Shown here one piece after another: positions 1 to 8,059 of a stretch of DNA of 64,000 bases. Position 1 is the stretch's first letter, and every line of letters starts with the position of its first letter. A model generated the notes under the pieces. It saw only the letters and a program-made list of their open reading frames with translations, did not search any database and was not told where the DNA came from. The position numbers and the translations under genes are program-made. The stretch comes from Streptomyces sp. NBC_00536. Its GTDB lineage: Bacteria; Actinomycetota; Actinomycetes; Streptomycetales; Streptomycetaceae. The DNA lies in NCBI RefSeq assembly GCF_036346295.1, contig NZ_CP107819.1, positions 1 to 64,000 on the forward strand, read 5' to 3'.

Positions 1-300
1 GTACCTGAGCGCTGCGCGCTCAGGAGAGAACCGCTCCGCTTCGCGGAGCAGAGCCGGCCCTTTGGGCCGGGGTCCTACGCTTCGCTTCGGACTGTCCGGA
101 TTCCGCTGCGCTCCATCCGGACTGGCCCGCTGCGCGGGCCCAGAGAACTCCCTTGCTTCGCGCGGGAGCTGACCTCGTTTCACGGGGTGTAGACCTTCGG
201 CTTGTTGGGGTGTTCGCTTCGCTCCCACCCTGGTCCTTCCGGCTTCGCCTTCAGGACCATAGGGGCCCGCTTCGCGGTCCCCTGCTGGCAGCAGCGGGAA
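1..300. repeat. Telomere-like palindrome cluster at the replicon end
   Basis: The stretch is a chain of GC-rich hairpins with three-base loops. The stems are 4-12/16-24 (loop TGC), 33-39/43-49 (loop TTC), 54-60/64-70 (loop TTT), 94-101/115-122 (larger, imperfect interior), 124-130/134-140 (loop TGC) and 148-156/160-168 (loop TTC, one mismatch and one wobble). Weaker ones follow to about 290. Closely packed palindromes with 3-nt loops are the hallmark of Streptomyces telomeres, where the 3' overhang folds and is filled in by terminal-protein-primed synthesis. The order and sequences do not match the archetypal telomere starting CCCGCGGAGCGGG that I know. Either the very tip is missing or this is a non-archetypal type. 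The helicase gene just inside agrees with a telomeric position. Confidence 0.75.
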
Positions 301-800
301 GGCCGCGGCCTCTCTTCGGCTGACGGCCAGTGAGAGCCAACCGAGAGCAGGGACCTTGGATCCCCCACTCAGGTGCGTCCCCCCGGTAGGGCTCGTGGTT
401 GGTTTTGGGATCCCGCTACAGTCCATGACTCTTCCAGGCCCGAGAGGCCGTCCAACCGGCCCGGGCTTCGCTCTACCCCACCTGATTCATTATAGAGCCA
501 GGATAGATATGGGAACGGATCCGTTGCAGCGCTCCGAGTGCAGCGGCCGGGTCCCCCGTGTGCGGCGAATGCGGACACGGCCCAGTAGTGCACGGTAGTT
601 GGGCGAATTTCACCGCATCGTGTGGATCGGCGCATCTGCGCCCCGCACCAATGGGTAGTCCCTTGGTGGCTCTTCATGGGGCCAATATGACCAGGTACCC
701 AGGCCATCCATCGCCCTCACGTCCCATCACCTTTACGTACGGGTCGACCGTCCCCGCCTCCTCGAAATCGACCGGCCCACCCAGGAGGAGACAGGCCAAA
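301..800. other. Subtelomeric non-coding stretch upstream of the helicase
   Basis: About 500 bases without a convincing gene. The open frames here have no codon bias or recognisable motif. It must carry the promoter of the helicase at 801. An AGGAGG sequence at about 782-787 serves as its ribosome binding site, with a rather long spacing. Confidence 0.5.
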
Positions 801-3335
801 ATGCCGATCACAAACCGCGTCGACCAGCGCGAGGCCGCTCAGCGAGAAGCCATTGACGCAGTTCTCCGCGCCCTGGAACCGCCTACAAGAGCGCACGCGC
901 CCGAGGGAGGGCTCCGGACACAGGTGATCATGGCGACCGGATCGGGAAAGACCCGGGTGGCTATCCACAGCGCGGAAAAGCTCCATGCCAGCCGTGTACT
1001 GGTCCTCGTCCCCTCGCTGGACCTGCTCGCCCAGACCGAGGCCGCATGGCGCGAGGGCGGCCGTCGAGGACCCATGATCGGGATCTCCTCGCTACGCGGT
1101 GAGGAAGTCCCCTTCCCCAACACCACGGACGTGCACGAGCTGGTGGAGTGGACGCGAAGCCTGGACAAGGTCACCGTCTACGCCACGTACGCCTCCCTCG
1201 GCCTGGGCACCCTGGAGAAGGCCCACAACGCCGGCCTCTCAGCTTGGGACCTGATCGTCGTGGACGAGGCGCACCGGACGTCCGGGCGGATCGGAAAGCC
1301 GTGGGCGGTGATCCACGACAACACCCGGATCCCGGCTTTGCGCCGACTGTACATGACGGCCACGCCGCGGATGTGGCAGCTCGGGGACGAGGAACAGGCC
1401 GGCTCGCCGGGCGAGCTGGTCGCAAGCATGGACGACGACCCGGACGGGCCCTTCGGCAGCCGCTGCTTCACCCTGACGCTCGCGGAAGCCATCGACAGGG
1501 GAATCTGCGCCCCCTACCAGGTCGTATGCGTGGACATCACCGACCCCCAGCTCCAGGCCGCACAACTCCTGGGCGCCGAAGCCCGCTCCGAGGAGATCCG
1601 CGGGGCCCGGCTCGCCGCTCTGCAGACCGCCCTGGTGAAAGCATCCTCAGAAGAGGACTTCCGCAGAACGCTCGTCTTCCACCACGTCGTCAAAGAGGCC
1701 GAAGCCTTCGCCGCAGGCCTCCCCGACGTCACCGCGCAGCTGAACGACACGGACCCCAAGCTGTACCCGGCCACGATCTGGGCGGACTGGCTCTGCGGCG
1801 AGCACAGGCCACTCCACCGGCGCCGCGTCCTCGCCGAGTTCGCGGACGGCACCGCCACGGACGGCACCGCCGTGGAGAAGGCCTACCTGTCCTCCGTAAA
1901 GGTCCTCGGGGAAGGCGTCGACACCCGCACCTGCGACTCCGTCTACTGGGCCGACGTCCGCGGCTCCATGCCCGACCTCGTCCAGGCCCTCGGCCGCGCC
2001 CTCCGCATGCAGCCCGACGAAGGGAAAGTCGCCTCCCTCGTCGTGCCGATCCTCCTCGGACCCGGCGAGACAGCGGACAACATGCTCACCAGCCGGGCGT
2101 ACGACGGACTCGCCAAACTCCTCGAAGCACTCCGAGCCCACGACGCCCGGATCGTGGAGACCCTCGCCGAGCAGCAAGCGCCGAGCCGCTACAAGCCCGT
2201 CAGCGAACGCGGCAGCAGCAAGAACGGCAATGGGTCCGGCAGCGGCTCCGGGAGCGTCAGCGCCCCCGCCAAAACCCTGCTGAAGTTCTCCACACCGCGC
2301 GACCCGGCCGCGCTCGCAGCGTTCATCAACCTGCGCATCCTCAACCCCGAACACGAACACTGGCGCCGCGGGGTAGAAGCCACCGTCATCTACGCCCGCA
2401 CCCACGGCAACCTCCGTGTCCCATCCACCTTCCGCGTTCCGGACGCGGACAACACGAAAGCGTCCGGTTGGCCAGCCTCGCTCGCCAACTTCCCCCTCGG
2501 GCAATGGACCGCCGACGCCAGGAAGCGCTACACCCGCGGACACATGAACGCCGAGCGCGTCACCCAGCTGGAGAAACTCGGCATGATCTGGTCCCACCAC
2601 GACGTCGCGTGGGAAGAAGGCCTGGCCGCCGCACGCGGCTGGGCCGCCGAACACGGCCACCTCCTGGCCCCGCGAGACGCCACCTACCAGGGCACGGCAG
2701 TGGGAATCTGGCTGAAGAACGCCCGAGTCGCCGCCCGCAGAACGGCGGAGAACGAGCAGCGGCACTCCGAGGGACTGCCCCTCCAGCCATCGGCCTGGAC
2801 GATGACACAGGACCGCCGCAAGCAGCTGGAGGACATCGACCCCTCCTGGTGCCCGGACTGGCCCGTGACATGGCAGCGCTGCTTCCACCTCGTCCGACTC
2901 CACCTCAACACCGGCCAGGCACTACCAACCGCGGCAAGCAAGGTCATGCGCCAGGGCGAGGACCTCAGCCGGTGGGTCACCTCAGTCCGGCGCGGATGGA
3001 GCCAACTCACCAACGTGCAGCAGTGGATGTGCACGCAGATCCTCGGCATCACACCCGCGACCGAGAACAAGAAACCGAAACCCCGTACCAGCCAGGCCAA
3101 CAAGTGGGCGATGCACTACGAAGCCGCAACCCAGTTCTTCGAGCGCGAGGGGCACCTGGCTGTGCCCCGCAAGCACATCGAGACGATCACCATCGGCGGC
3201 GACAGCGAGGACCAGAAGCAACAAGACGTGGCGCTGAAGCTCGGCGCGTGGATCGCCAACCAACGCGCCCGGGCCGCCACCCTCGCACCGGAACGCGTCG
3301 AGCAGCTGTCCAAGGCCGGGATGCGGTGGGCGTAG
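801..3335 (+). CDS. Telomere-type superfamily 2 helicase with C-terminal HA repeats (TtrA-like)
   Basis: An 844-residue DEAD/DEAH-box ATPase. The Walker A motif MATGSGKT is at about residues 44-51, DEAH at 154-157, then an MTATP motif III and the arginine-rich motif VI QALGRALRM near 394. After a Gly/Ser linker near 475-485, the C-terminal half is built of ~65-residue helicase-associated (HA) repeats, recognisable by conserved Trp/Gly spacing and ends like LEKLGMIW and LSKAGMRWA. This is the layout of the terminal helicases found next to Streptomyces chromosome and plasmid telomeres (TtrA family), which have been linked to conjugal transfer or end function. I chose the ATG at 801, behind AGGAGG, over the earlier in-frame ATG at 558 because homology-like sequence begins there. 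It is the first gene inside the telomere and reads away from it. Confidence 0.85.
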   Translation: MPITNRVDQREAAQREAIDAVLRALEPPTRAHAPEGGLRTQVIMATGSGKTRVAIHSAEKLHASRVLVLVPSLDLLAQTEAAWREGGRRGPMIGISSLRGEEVPFPNTTDVHELVEWTRSLDKVTVYATYASLGLGTLEKAHNAGLSAWDLIVVDEAHRTSGRIGKPWAVIHDNTRIPALRRLYMTATPRMWQLGDEEQAGSPGELVASMDDDPDGPFGSRCFTLTLAEAIDRGICAPYQVVCVDITDPQLQAAQLLGAEARSEEIRGARLAALQTALVKASSEEDFRRTLVFHHVVKEAEAFAAGLPDVTAQLNDTDPKLYPATIWADWLCGEHRPLHRRRVLAEFADGTATDGTAVEKAYLSSVKVLGEGVDTRTCDSVYWADVRGSMPDLVQALGRALRMQPDEGKVASLVVPILLGPGETADNMLTSRAYDGLAKLLEALRAHDARIVETLAEQQAPSRYKPVSERGSSKNGNGSGSGSGSVSAPAKTLLKFSTPRDPAALAAFINLRILNPEHEHWRRGVEATVIYARTHGNLRVPSTFRVPDADNTKASGWPASLANFPLGQWTADARKRYTRGHMNAERVTQLEKLGMIWSHHDVAWEEGLAAARGWAAEHGHLLAPRDATYQGTAVGIWLKNARVAARRTAENEQRHSEGLPLQPSAWTMTQDRRKQLEDIDPSWCPDWPVTWQRCFHLVRLHLNTGQALPTAASKVMRQGEDLSRWVTSVRRGWSQLTNVQQWMCTQILGITPATENKKPKPRTSQANKWAMHYEAATQFFEREGHLAVPRKHIETITIGGDSEDQKQQDVALKLGAWIANQRARAATLAPERVEQLSKAGMRWA

Positions 3336-3522
3336 CCGCGCGCAGTGGTGGATATCAGGGGGACCTCGGCCCGCAGCCAGACGCAGGGGTAGCTCAATAG
3401 CAGTTCTGTAAACAACGGCCTGTCCGCATCGCCGACCGTACTGCCGCGCAACCCCAGCACGCTGGCATCCAGAACCCCGTTGCCCGCCACCGCGGGGCGT
3501 CACCCGGGGAACACAGGAGCCA

Positions 3523-5838
3523 TCAGCACCATCGCATGTCCAGGGCCTCCAGAGCGTTGATCTGCCGCAAAGTGAGCCGGGCGGGATCGCGGCGCCGTTC
3601 GCACAGCCAGCGGCGCAGCAGGAGCGGGTCGCCCGCATCGTCGCCGCGGTAGGCGGTGGGGACAGCGAGGTGCTGATGGGTGCGCCAGAACAGGTAGGCC
3701 TCGCGCAGCCCTCTGTGGAAGGCCCAGGCCGAGTATCCGCGAGGCCGGTCCAGCAGGTGGGCGAGGGGGTGGCGCAGAGGGATCTGGCCGAGGAGTTCGT
3801 GCTGGGTGGCGGTGAGGTGGGGCAGAGCGGCTATCTGATCGGCCAGCCAGTGGCTGTAGGGGTTGGTGGCCTGTTCGGGACCGAGGTCGGGGAAGGGAAC
3901 CTTGTTCCGGCGTGCGGCACTGAGGACGGCCGCGTAGGTACGGCGCCACTGCCCGCCCGGGTCCCAAGGGCTGTTCCACCAGGGGTAGATCTCGTTGAGG
4001 GCGCGGTGATAGCAGTAGGGCAGGGTGTGGCGGTCTGCTTCGGCGCGGCGTCGGGAGAGCCACATACCCAGACGGACCCCGTGATGGGTTTCGGTGCGGG
4101 CGGGGGCAAGGTGGCCATGGCGGCCGGTGTAGTCGCGTGCGATGTCGAGAGTGAACTCGATGCTGGTGGGCGGGTGTTCCCACCGGATGCCGAGGCGTTC
4201 GAGGTCTTGGGCGCGCTGTGGCAGGAGCATGCCGTGCTGTTTCATGGAGCGCTGCCTGCCGACCCACCAGCCCAGGTAGAAGCCGTCCGGAGCCTGGTGG
4301 CGGCTGGGAACGTTCAGATGGTGGTGGGTGTCGTAGTAGGCCTGGGCGTGCTGGTAGGCGGTGTCCCAGATCTGGTTGGGAGCGGACACGTGCCGGGGGC
4401 GGAGCAGGCCGATGAGTTCGTCGGCCCGTAGCGGCCGGGCAAGGGTGTAGGGGCGCTGGGTGCGGTCGCCACTGTGGAAAATGACGCGGTCGAAGACGAG
4501 TTCGTCCCACATGCTGAGGCTGATGAGGATCTGGTGCAGCAGGTGGAAATTGGTGCCTTTGACTCCGTCTTCGATTTTCTGGTTCGGGCTGAGGTAGACG
4601 GGGACGATGATGCGGGCGATCTTGCCCTGTCCGGGGATCTGGCGAAGGGCTCGGCCGATGGCCTGGAGGATCTGGACGGGGCTGCTCTTGGGATCGGCGA
4701 ACAGGACGGAGTCCAGAGCGGGGATGTCGACGCCCTCGGTGAAGCAGTTGCAGTTGCTGAGCACCGCTCTGCGCGGAAGATCCTCTCCCGCGGGGCCATG
4801 CGTGGGGGTGTCGATGAACTCCTGGAGTGCCGTGCGGCGGGTGATGGCGCGAAGGTTGCTGTGGACCACGTTGCTGGAGAGACGGCAGCGCATGTACGGG
4901 GGCATGTACTGCGCGGTCTCGGCGAGGGTTTCGGCGAAGACAGAGGCATCGGCGATGTAGGTGTGGAAGGTAAGGGTCCGCCTGAGGTCGTAGAGGTGCT
5001 GGGCCTGCAGGAGGGCGACTTGTGCGGCTGCCAGGCGCAGTCCCTCACTGGTGGCGTCGGTTCGTCCGGGATGGCGCAGGGCTCGTCTGAGGTCCTCTTC
5101 TGTGACTTCGACGGCGACGATCTCGTAGTCGGCCAGAAGGCCTTCGGCGATCGATTCGGCCAGGGAGAGACGGCAGACGACCGGCCCGTACAGGCGTGGG
5201 TCATCCATGGAGGCGATGACGTCGGTGCCCAGGGTGTCCCCGTCCGTGCCGGGGGCGAGGACGCGGGGTGTGGCGGTCATGTGCAGGCGCCTGCGGGCGG
5301 GAAAGAGGGCGTCGTCAAGGACACGGGCCCAGGGCCGGTTGCCGTCACCGGCGGTACGGTGGGCCTCGTCGCAGATGATGAGGTCCCAGCGGGCGAGGTG
5401 GTGGTCGCGGTGGGCCTCTTCGATCTTCTCCTGTGACTGGTAGGTGCAGAAGACATTCAGGGGGCCGAAGGCCGCAGCCCTGGCGGCGTGGTGGGCCAGT
5501 TCCGCGGATGATCCGACCCGCAGGACACCGGCGGGCAGGGTGCTGCCAGCCTCCTCGTGGCAGATGATCAGGTAGAGGCCCCGGCGGCCTTCACTCTGCC
5601 AGGCCTGCGCGGTCTGGTAGAGCAGTTGGATGTTGGGGGCGAAGAGCACCACGTTGCCGTGCGGGGCGATCCGGTGGGCGATGTGGAGGGCGACGAGGGT
5701 TTTGCCGGTGCCGGTGGCCATCACGACGCTGATGCGGGCGTGATGGTCGAGGAACGCGGAGACGCTGTTGTCGACGGCGACGGCCTGGTGGCCGCGCAGC
5801 GGGGTGGCGAGCTGTTCTTCGGTGACGGTTCCGGGCAC
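3523..5838 (-). CDS. Second DEAD/DEAH-box helicase with HA repeats
   Basis: A 771-residue relative of the first helicase on the opposite strand. It has Walker A MATGTGKT near residues 40-47, CDEAHRTAG as motif II, HMTATPR as motif III and QAIGRALRQIPGQGK as motif VI. At least three HA-type repeats follow, ending in LEALDMRWC. The two helicases converge, with a ~190-bp gap between their stops. Two divergent but related telomere-type helicases inside one presumed mobile element suggest either duplicated function (telomere processing or transfer) or a component of the transposon. It is divergent from the transposition operon starting at 6041, so the shared 200-bp gap at 5839-6040 probably holds both promoters. 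Confidence 0.82.
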   Translation of the reverse strand: MPGTVTEEQLATPLRGHQAVAVDNSVSAFLDHHARISVVMATGTGKTLVALHIAHRIAPHGNVVLFAPNIQLLYQTAQAWQSEGRRGLYLIICHEEAGSTLPAGVLRVGSSAELAHHAARAAAFGPLNVFCTYQSQEKIEEAHRDHHLARWDLIICDEAHRTAGDGNRPWARVLDDALFPARRRLHMTATPRVLAPGTDGDTLGTDVIASMDDPRLYGPVVCRLSLAESIAEGLLADYEIVAVEVTEEDLRRALRHPGRTDATSEGLRLAAAQVALLQAQHLYDLRRTLTFHTYIADASVFAETLAETAQYMPPYMRCRLSSNVVHSNLRAITRRTALQEFIDTPTHGPAGEDLPRRAVLSNCNCFTEGVDIPALDSVLFADPKSSPVQILQAIGRALRQIPGQGKIARIIVPVYLSPNQKIEDGVKGTNFHLLHQILISLSMWDELVFDRVIFHSGDRTQRPYTLARPLRADELIGLLRPRHVSAPNQIWDTAYQHAQAYYDTHHHLNVPSRHQAPDGFYLGWWVGRQRSMKQHGMLLPQRAQDLERLGIRWEHPPTSIEFTLDIARDYTGRHGHLAPARTETHHGVRLGMWLSRRRAEADRHTLPYCYHRALNEIYPWWNSPWDPGGQWRRTYAAVLSAARRNKVPFPDLGPEQATNPYSHWLADQIAALPHLTATQHELLGQIPLRHPLAHLLDRPRGYSAWAFHRGLREAYLFWRTHQHLAVPTAYRGDDAGDPLLLRRWLCERRRDPARLTLRQINALEALDMRWC

Positions 5839-6040
5839 CGGTGGCTCCCTTGCGATCGCATGCCTGGAACCTCATGGTCCGCGCAGGAAACCGTGCCCAG
5901 TTTCCTTTTCGCCGACCGGTTCACACTTTCGGGCATATCCGACGGGCAGGCAGGTTTCGGCGGCACGGTGCGGAGCAGCATGAGGCAGCCGTGCTCTCGA
6001 CAGCGGTGTCGGCAGCGGGGCAGCTCCGGAGAGGGGAAAG

Positions 6041-7162
6041 GTGAACGGGCAGGGAGCGGTGCCCTGGCGGTTCGGCCCTCGCCGGCCGCTGCCGGTGCGG
6101 GTCGTGCCGGTAGAAGGCGAGTCGACGGGCAGTTTCGTCGGCCGGCTCGCACACGGCCAGGGCCTTCAGCTGGAAGAGCTGCTGGAGCGCGTGGGCTTCG
6201 GACAGGCCTCAACCGATCCGGTGCGGGTTCGGGCCTATCCCTCCACCACCGAGATGTACGTCAACGAGCAGGGACTTGAGTACCTGGCGGTACTTGCCGG
6301 GAGCACCGTGCGGGCGCTGCAGGAGGCCCTGCCCAGCACGGCGGCCGCGCACCTGCTCAAGGCCGAAAGCACACCGGTGTGGAAGTGGCCGTGGCTGGTG
6401 CGCGAGGGTCACCTGGTGCCGCTGTGCGGGGCTTGCGCCGCCGACCGCGGGGTGCGGGAGAGGGTGTGGATGCTCAGTGCGGACCGCTGGCGGGTGTGCG
6501 GGGAACATGGGCGGTTCACCGACAACGACAGCACCGGGGGCGAGCGCGGGCTGTCGCTGAAACTGCTGCCGGAGACGGCACGGGCGCACCAGGAGCGGGA
6601 AGCCCTCCAGCGTCGGTACGGGCCAGCCGGCCGGGAGCTGTTCGCCGACGCCTTCCAGATCACGGTGCACTGGTGGACACACCTCCCCGGCACCCCACGC
6701 TGGATACAGCGGGCACGGGAGGCGGACCTCACGGCGCGGGCGGTGTCTACCGCGCCGCTCGTGCTGATGCCGGAGGCCGCGGCCCTGGCGGAGCGGCTGG
6801 CCGCTTTCGAGCAGGCGGACCGGCGGGACGGGCAGGCCCGTACGCGATGGCTGGACAGGCTGCGGGACGAGATGGACCGGTGGGGCGTCGACTTCCCCGT
6901 CGGCCGGCTGGCGCTGATGGACTGGCTGCAACGACACAGCACCCCCACCGCCCGGGCGCCGGACACCACCGGCGGGCTTGCCGTGGAAACGGCACCGCCG
7001 GTGCGACCTGGTCGTGCCGGCGGACCGGCCGCCGGAGAACCACGGCAGGTGCCGGACCTGCGACTGCCAGCCGGACACACACGAGCGGCACAATCCACCG
7101 GGGTCCTTCAGGCGGCATCGTGCCTCCCCTGGCAACTGGGACAGCCCGCATGCGAGATGTGA
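6041..7162 (+). CDS. TniQ-family targeting protein of the Tn7-like module
   Basis: The N-terminus has the TniQ signature: a proline-rich start, then VPVEGESTGSFVGRLA. This is followed by a helical region and a CxxC-type segment (LCGACAADRG) and a Trp-rich CRVCGEH-like part (WRVCGEHGRF), resembling the TniQ zinc-finger region. TniQ/TnsD proteins choose the target site of Tn7-like elements. The GTG at 6041 lies just behind a GGAGAGGGGAAAG purine stretch. The last ~50 residues in this frame look unlike TniQ and read as shadow sequence. A neighbouring frame (about 6985-7260) carries a Cys-rich tail with CRTC and CETRRRDGVLCGRRC, so a frameshift near 6980 may have changed the C-terminus. First gene of the tniQ-tnsA-tnsB-tnsC run. 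Confidence 0.72.
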   Translation: MNGQGAVPWRFGPRRPLPVRVVPVEGESTGSFVGRLAHGQGLQLEELLERVGFGQASTDPVRVRAYPSTTEMYVNEQGLEYLAVLAGSTVRALQEALPSTAAAHLLKAESTPVWKWPWLVREGHLVPLCGACAADRGVRERVWMLSADRWRVCGEHGRFTDNDSTGGERGLSLKLLPETARAHQEREALQRRYGPAGRELFADAFQITVHWWTHLPGTPRWIQRAREADLTARAVSTAPLVLMPEAAALAERLAAFEQADRRDGQARTRWLDRLRDEMDRWGVDFPVGRLALMDWLQRHSTPTARAPDTTGGLAVETAPPVRPGRAGGPAAGEPRQVPDLRLPAGHTRAAQSTGVLQAASCLPWQLGQPACEM

Positions 7163-7287
7163 AACCCGGCGGCGCGACGGCGTCCTCTGCGGGCGGCGAT
7201 GCCGCGGAGGATACGGGAACGGGCAGTGGCGTTCCCCGGCGGTCTGGTGTGCGCAGCGGCGCGACACTTCTGCGGGAAACGGGCGGC

Positions 7288-8049
7288 ATGAGCGCGGTGG
7301 AGAGTCCCGGCGGCCTGCCGGAGAGTGAGACGGTCCGGGGCCTGGAGCGGGATGTCGTGGCCTGGTACCGCGAACCGTACGGACCGGCGCGCGTCTGCGA
7401 CGCGGCGGGGCTTCGAGAAGTGGCGCTGGAAGAGTTCGGGCCGGTGAGCGAGCCGGTGCCCTACCGGGGCCGCAAAGGCATCATCACCTACTGGCCCCTC
7501 GCGAACGGGCGGACGGTGATATGCGGGTCGCTACGCATGTGGCACATCGCGCTCGCGCTGGACTTCGACGAGCACATCGATGCGTTCAGCTGCGAGCCAC
7601 TGGAACTGCGCTGGCGAGCCGGTCAGCGGTCAATGCGGTGGCGGCCCCCGTTCGTAGCCCGTACCCGGGACGGGGAGCGCCAGGTCCTGCTCCTGTCGTT
7701 CCCTGCAGGGGCGCCGTCCGCGGTGCACACCGACCGGCTGCGCGTGCTCGGCGAGGTCGCCCAGGCAGCCGGGTGGCAGATCAGGCACGTGCCAGACCCC
7801 TCCACCTTTCAGACGCAGAACCTGCGATGGCTGGCCGGCTACCGCTTCCCCTCCCCGGCAGCAGCAGGTGAACGCGAGGCGCTGCTGGGCGCCTTCGGCC
7901 AGCCCATCGGGCTGCGGCAGGGATGTGCGGCCAGTGGTCTGCCTGCACTGGCCGCGCTGGACTTGGCGTACCGGATGATCTGGCAGCGAAGGCTGCACAT
8001 CGACTGGCAGCGGCTGCTGTTGCCCGATTCACTCGCCTGGGCCGGCTGA
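7288..8049 (+). CDS. tnsA: TnsA-like heteromeric transposase endonuclease subunit
   Basis: A 253-residue protein placed directly upstream of tnsB. It resembles actinobacterial TnsA-like endonucleases. Acidic and basic residues sit in the expected layout of a restriction-enzyme-like fold: the segment EHIDAFSCEPLELRW, then an outer beta strand RPPFVARTRDGERQVLLLSF, then a GWQIRHV region. TnsA cuts the 5' strand at the element ends while TnsB cuts the 3' strand, giving cut-and-paste movement. I start it at the ATG at 7288, where the conserved part begins. The open frame extends much further upstream but overlaps TniQ. Ten bases separate its stop from tnsB. The assignment rests on position and partial similarity, so catalytic residues are not certain. 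Confidence 0.7.
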   Translation: MSAVESPGGLPESETVRGLERDVVAWYREPYGPARVCDAAGLREVALEEFGPVSEPVPYRGRKGIITYWPLANGRTVICGSLRMWHIALALDFDEHIDAFSCEPLELRWRAGQRSMRWRPPFVARTRDGERQVLLLSFPAGAPSAVHTDRLRVLGEVAQAAGWQIRHVPDPSTFQTQNLRWLAGYRFPSPAAAGEREALLGAFGQPIGLRQGCAASGLPALAALDLAYRMIWQRRLHIDWQRLLLPDSLAWAG

Positions 8050-8059
8050 GGAGCACTCC

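Noticed and set aside
558..800. Longer N-terminus for the first helicase starting at 558
   Set aside because: The added residues are low-information, and the ATG at 801 has AGGAGG upstream and starts where helicase-like sequence begins.
1148..3400. 750-codon open frame overlapping the first helicase
   Set aside because: Arg/Pro-rich shadow frame typical of high-GC genes, with no domain.
3380..3420. A tRNA-like start (GGGGTAGCTCAATAGCAG) between the two helicases
   Set aside because: It recalls a tRNA D-arm but no acceptor stem, anticodon arm or T-arm can be formed around it.
3670..5436. Long plus-strand frames opposite the second helicase
   Set aside because: Antisense shadows rich in Gly/Val; the minus-strand frame has all helicase motifs.
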